Below are positions 63,971 through 64,000 of a stretch of 64,000 nucleotides of DNA, piece after piece (position 1 is the first letter of the stretch; each line of letters begins with the position of its first letter). Source of the DNA: Candidatus Bathyarchaeum tardum (GTDB lineage Archaea > Thermoproteota > Bathyarchaeia > Bathyarchaeales > Bathyarchaeaceae). The stretch covers positions 457,598-521,597 of the forward strand of contig JARVGH010000001.1 in NCBI GenBank assembly GCA_029762755.1. The letters are read 5' to 3'. A program made the position numbers and the translations under genes. The notes under the pieces were generated by a model. That model made no database searches and was not told the origin of the DNA. It saw only the letters and a list, made by a program, of their open reading frames with translations.

Positions 63971-64000
63971 GTAGAATAAAGTGAAGCATGGCACGAAATT

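Noticed and set aside
1..64000. CRISPR array or rRNA gene
   Set aside because: No regularly spaced direct repeats of CRISPR type and no rRNA-like sequence were seen.

Overview
The window reads as a chromosome segment of a mesophilic or moderately thermophilic archaeon, most likely of the Bathyarchaeia (Thermoproteota) type. Supporting signs are a geranylgeranyl diphosphate synthase, an RqcH/NEMF-type protein, an eIF2B-like protein, TrmB, PadR and ArnR-like winged-helix regulators, an F420-type LLM oxidoreductase, frequent TTG/GTG starts behind GAGG-type ribosome binding sites, tRNA genes with encoded CCA, many tiny zinc-ribbon proteins and a PEF-type surface anchor. The lineage is an inference; no rRNA gene is present.

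Layout. 0-4.2 kb: a plus-strand histidine operon (hisB end, hisH, hisA, hisF, hisIE) running into a prenyl diphosphate synthase. 4.4-9.7 kb: a membrane protein, two radical SAM/SPASM enzymes (the second AhbD-like), a GNAT, a membrane-anchored molybdopterin oxidoreductase and small regulators. 9.8-17.2 kb: branched-chain amino acid genes (leuA, ilvB, ilvN on minus; ilvD on plus), with leuA carrying an apparent one-base frameshift at its start. 17.3-31 kb: housekeeping and accessory genes (double-SIS protein, M50 protease, LLM oxidoreductase, flavodoxin-like protein, CDP-alcohol transferase, ileS, an NAD-kinase-like gene, an ECF S component next to a threonine-synthase-like protein with a DNA-binding tail and no PLP lysine, HEAT-like and metalloprotease-like proteins). 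31.5-36 kb: tRNA-Cys, then a copper module (YHS mini-protein, CopA) divergent from thioredoxin and a second NAD-kinase-like protein. 36-42 kb: AT-rich accessory stretch with exported proteins and a CooC-like ATPase. 42-50.5 kb: RqcH, HNH-like protein, M32 carboxypeptidase, Nudix, PadR and TrmB regulators, DUF362 ferredoxin protein.

50.8-55.9 kb is the most striking part: a 5.08-kb integrated genetic element at the 3' end of a tRNA-Ala(GGC) gene, bounded by a 28-bp direct repeat. Its integrase is split as in SSV-type viruses: a 20-codon N-terminal piece lies at the far end of the element and the remainder abuts the tRNA. Joining the two repeats on paper restores one continuous 316-residue integrase with an ATG start. 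The element also carries an HUH-type rolling-circle Rep candidate, a winged-helix regulator, a cluster of hairpins, a tiny zinc-ribbon protein, a membrane protein and a surface-anchored repeat protein.

56-64 kb: tRNA-Val, a large PQQ-propeller surface protein, a PAP2-like membrane protein, and a run of small zinc-ribbon, coiled-coil and winged-helix proteins ending in a pair of small related helical proteins.
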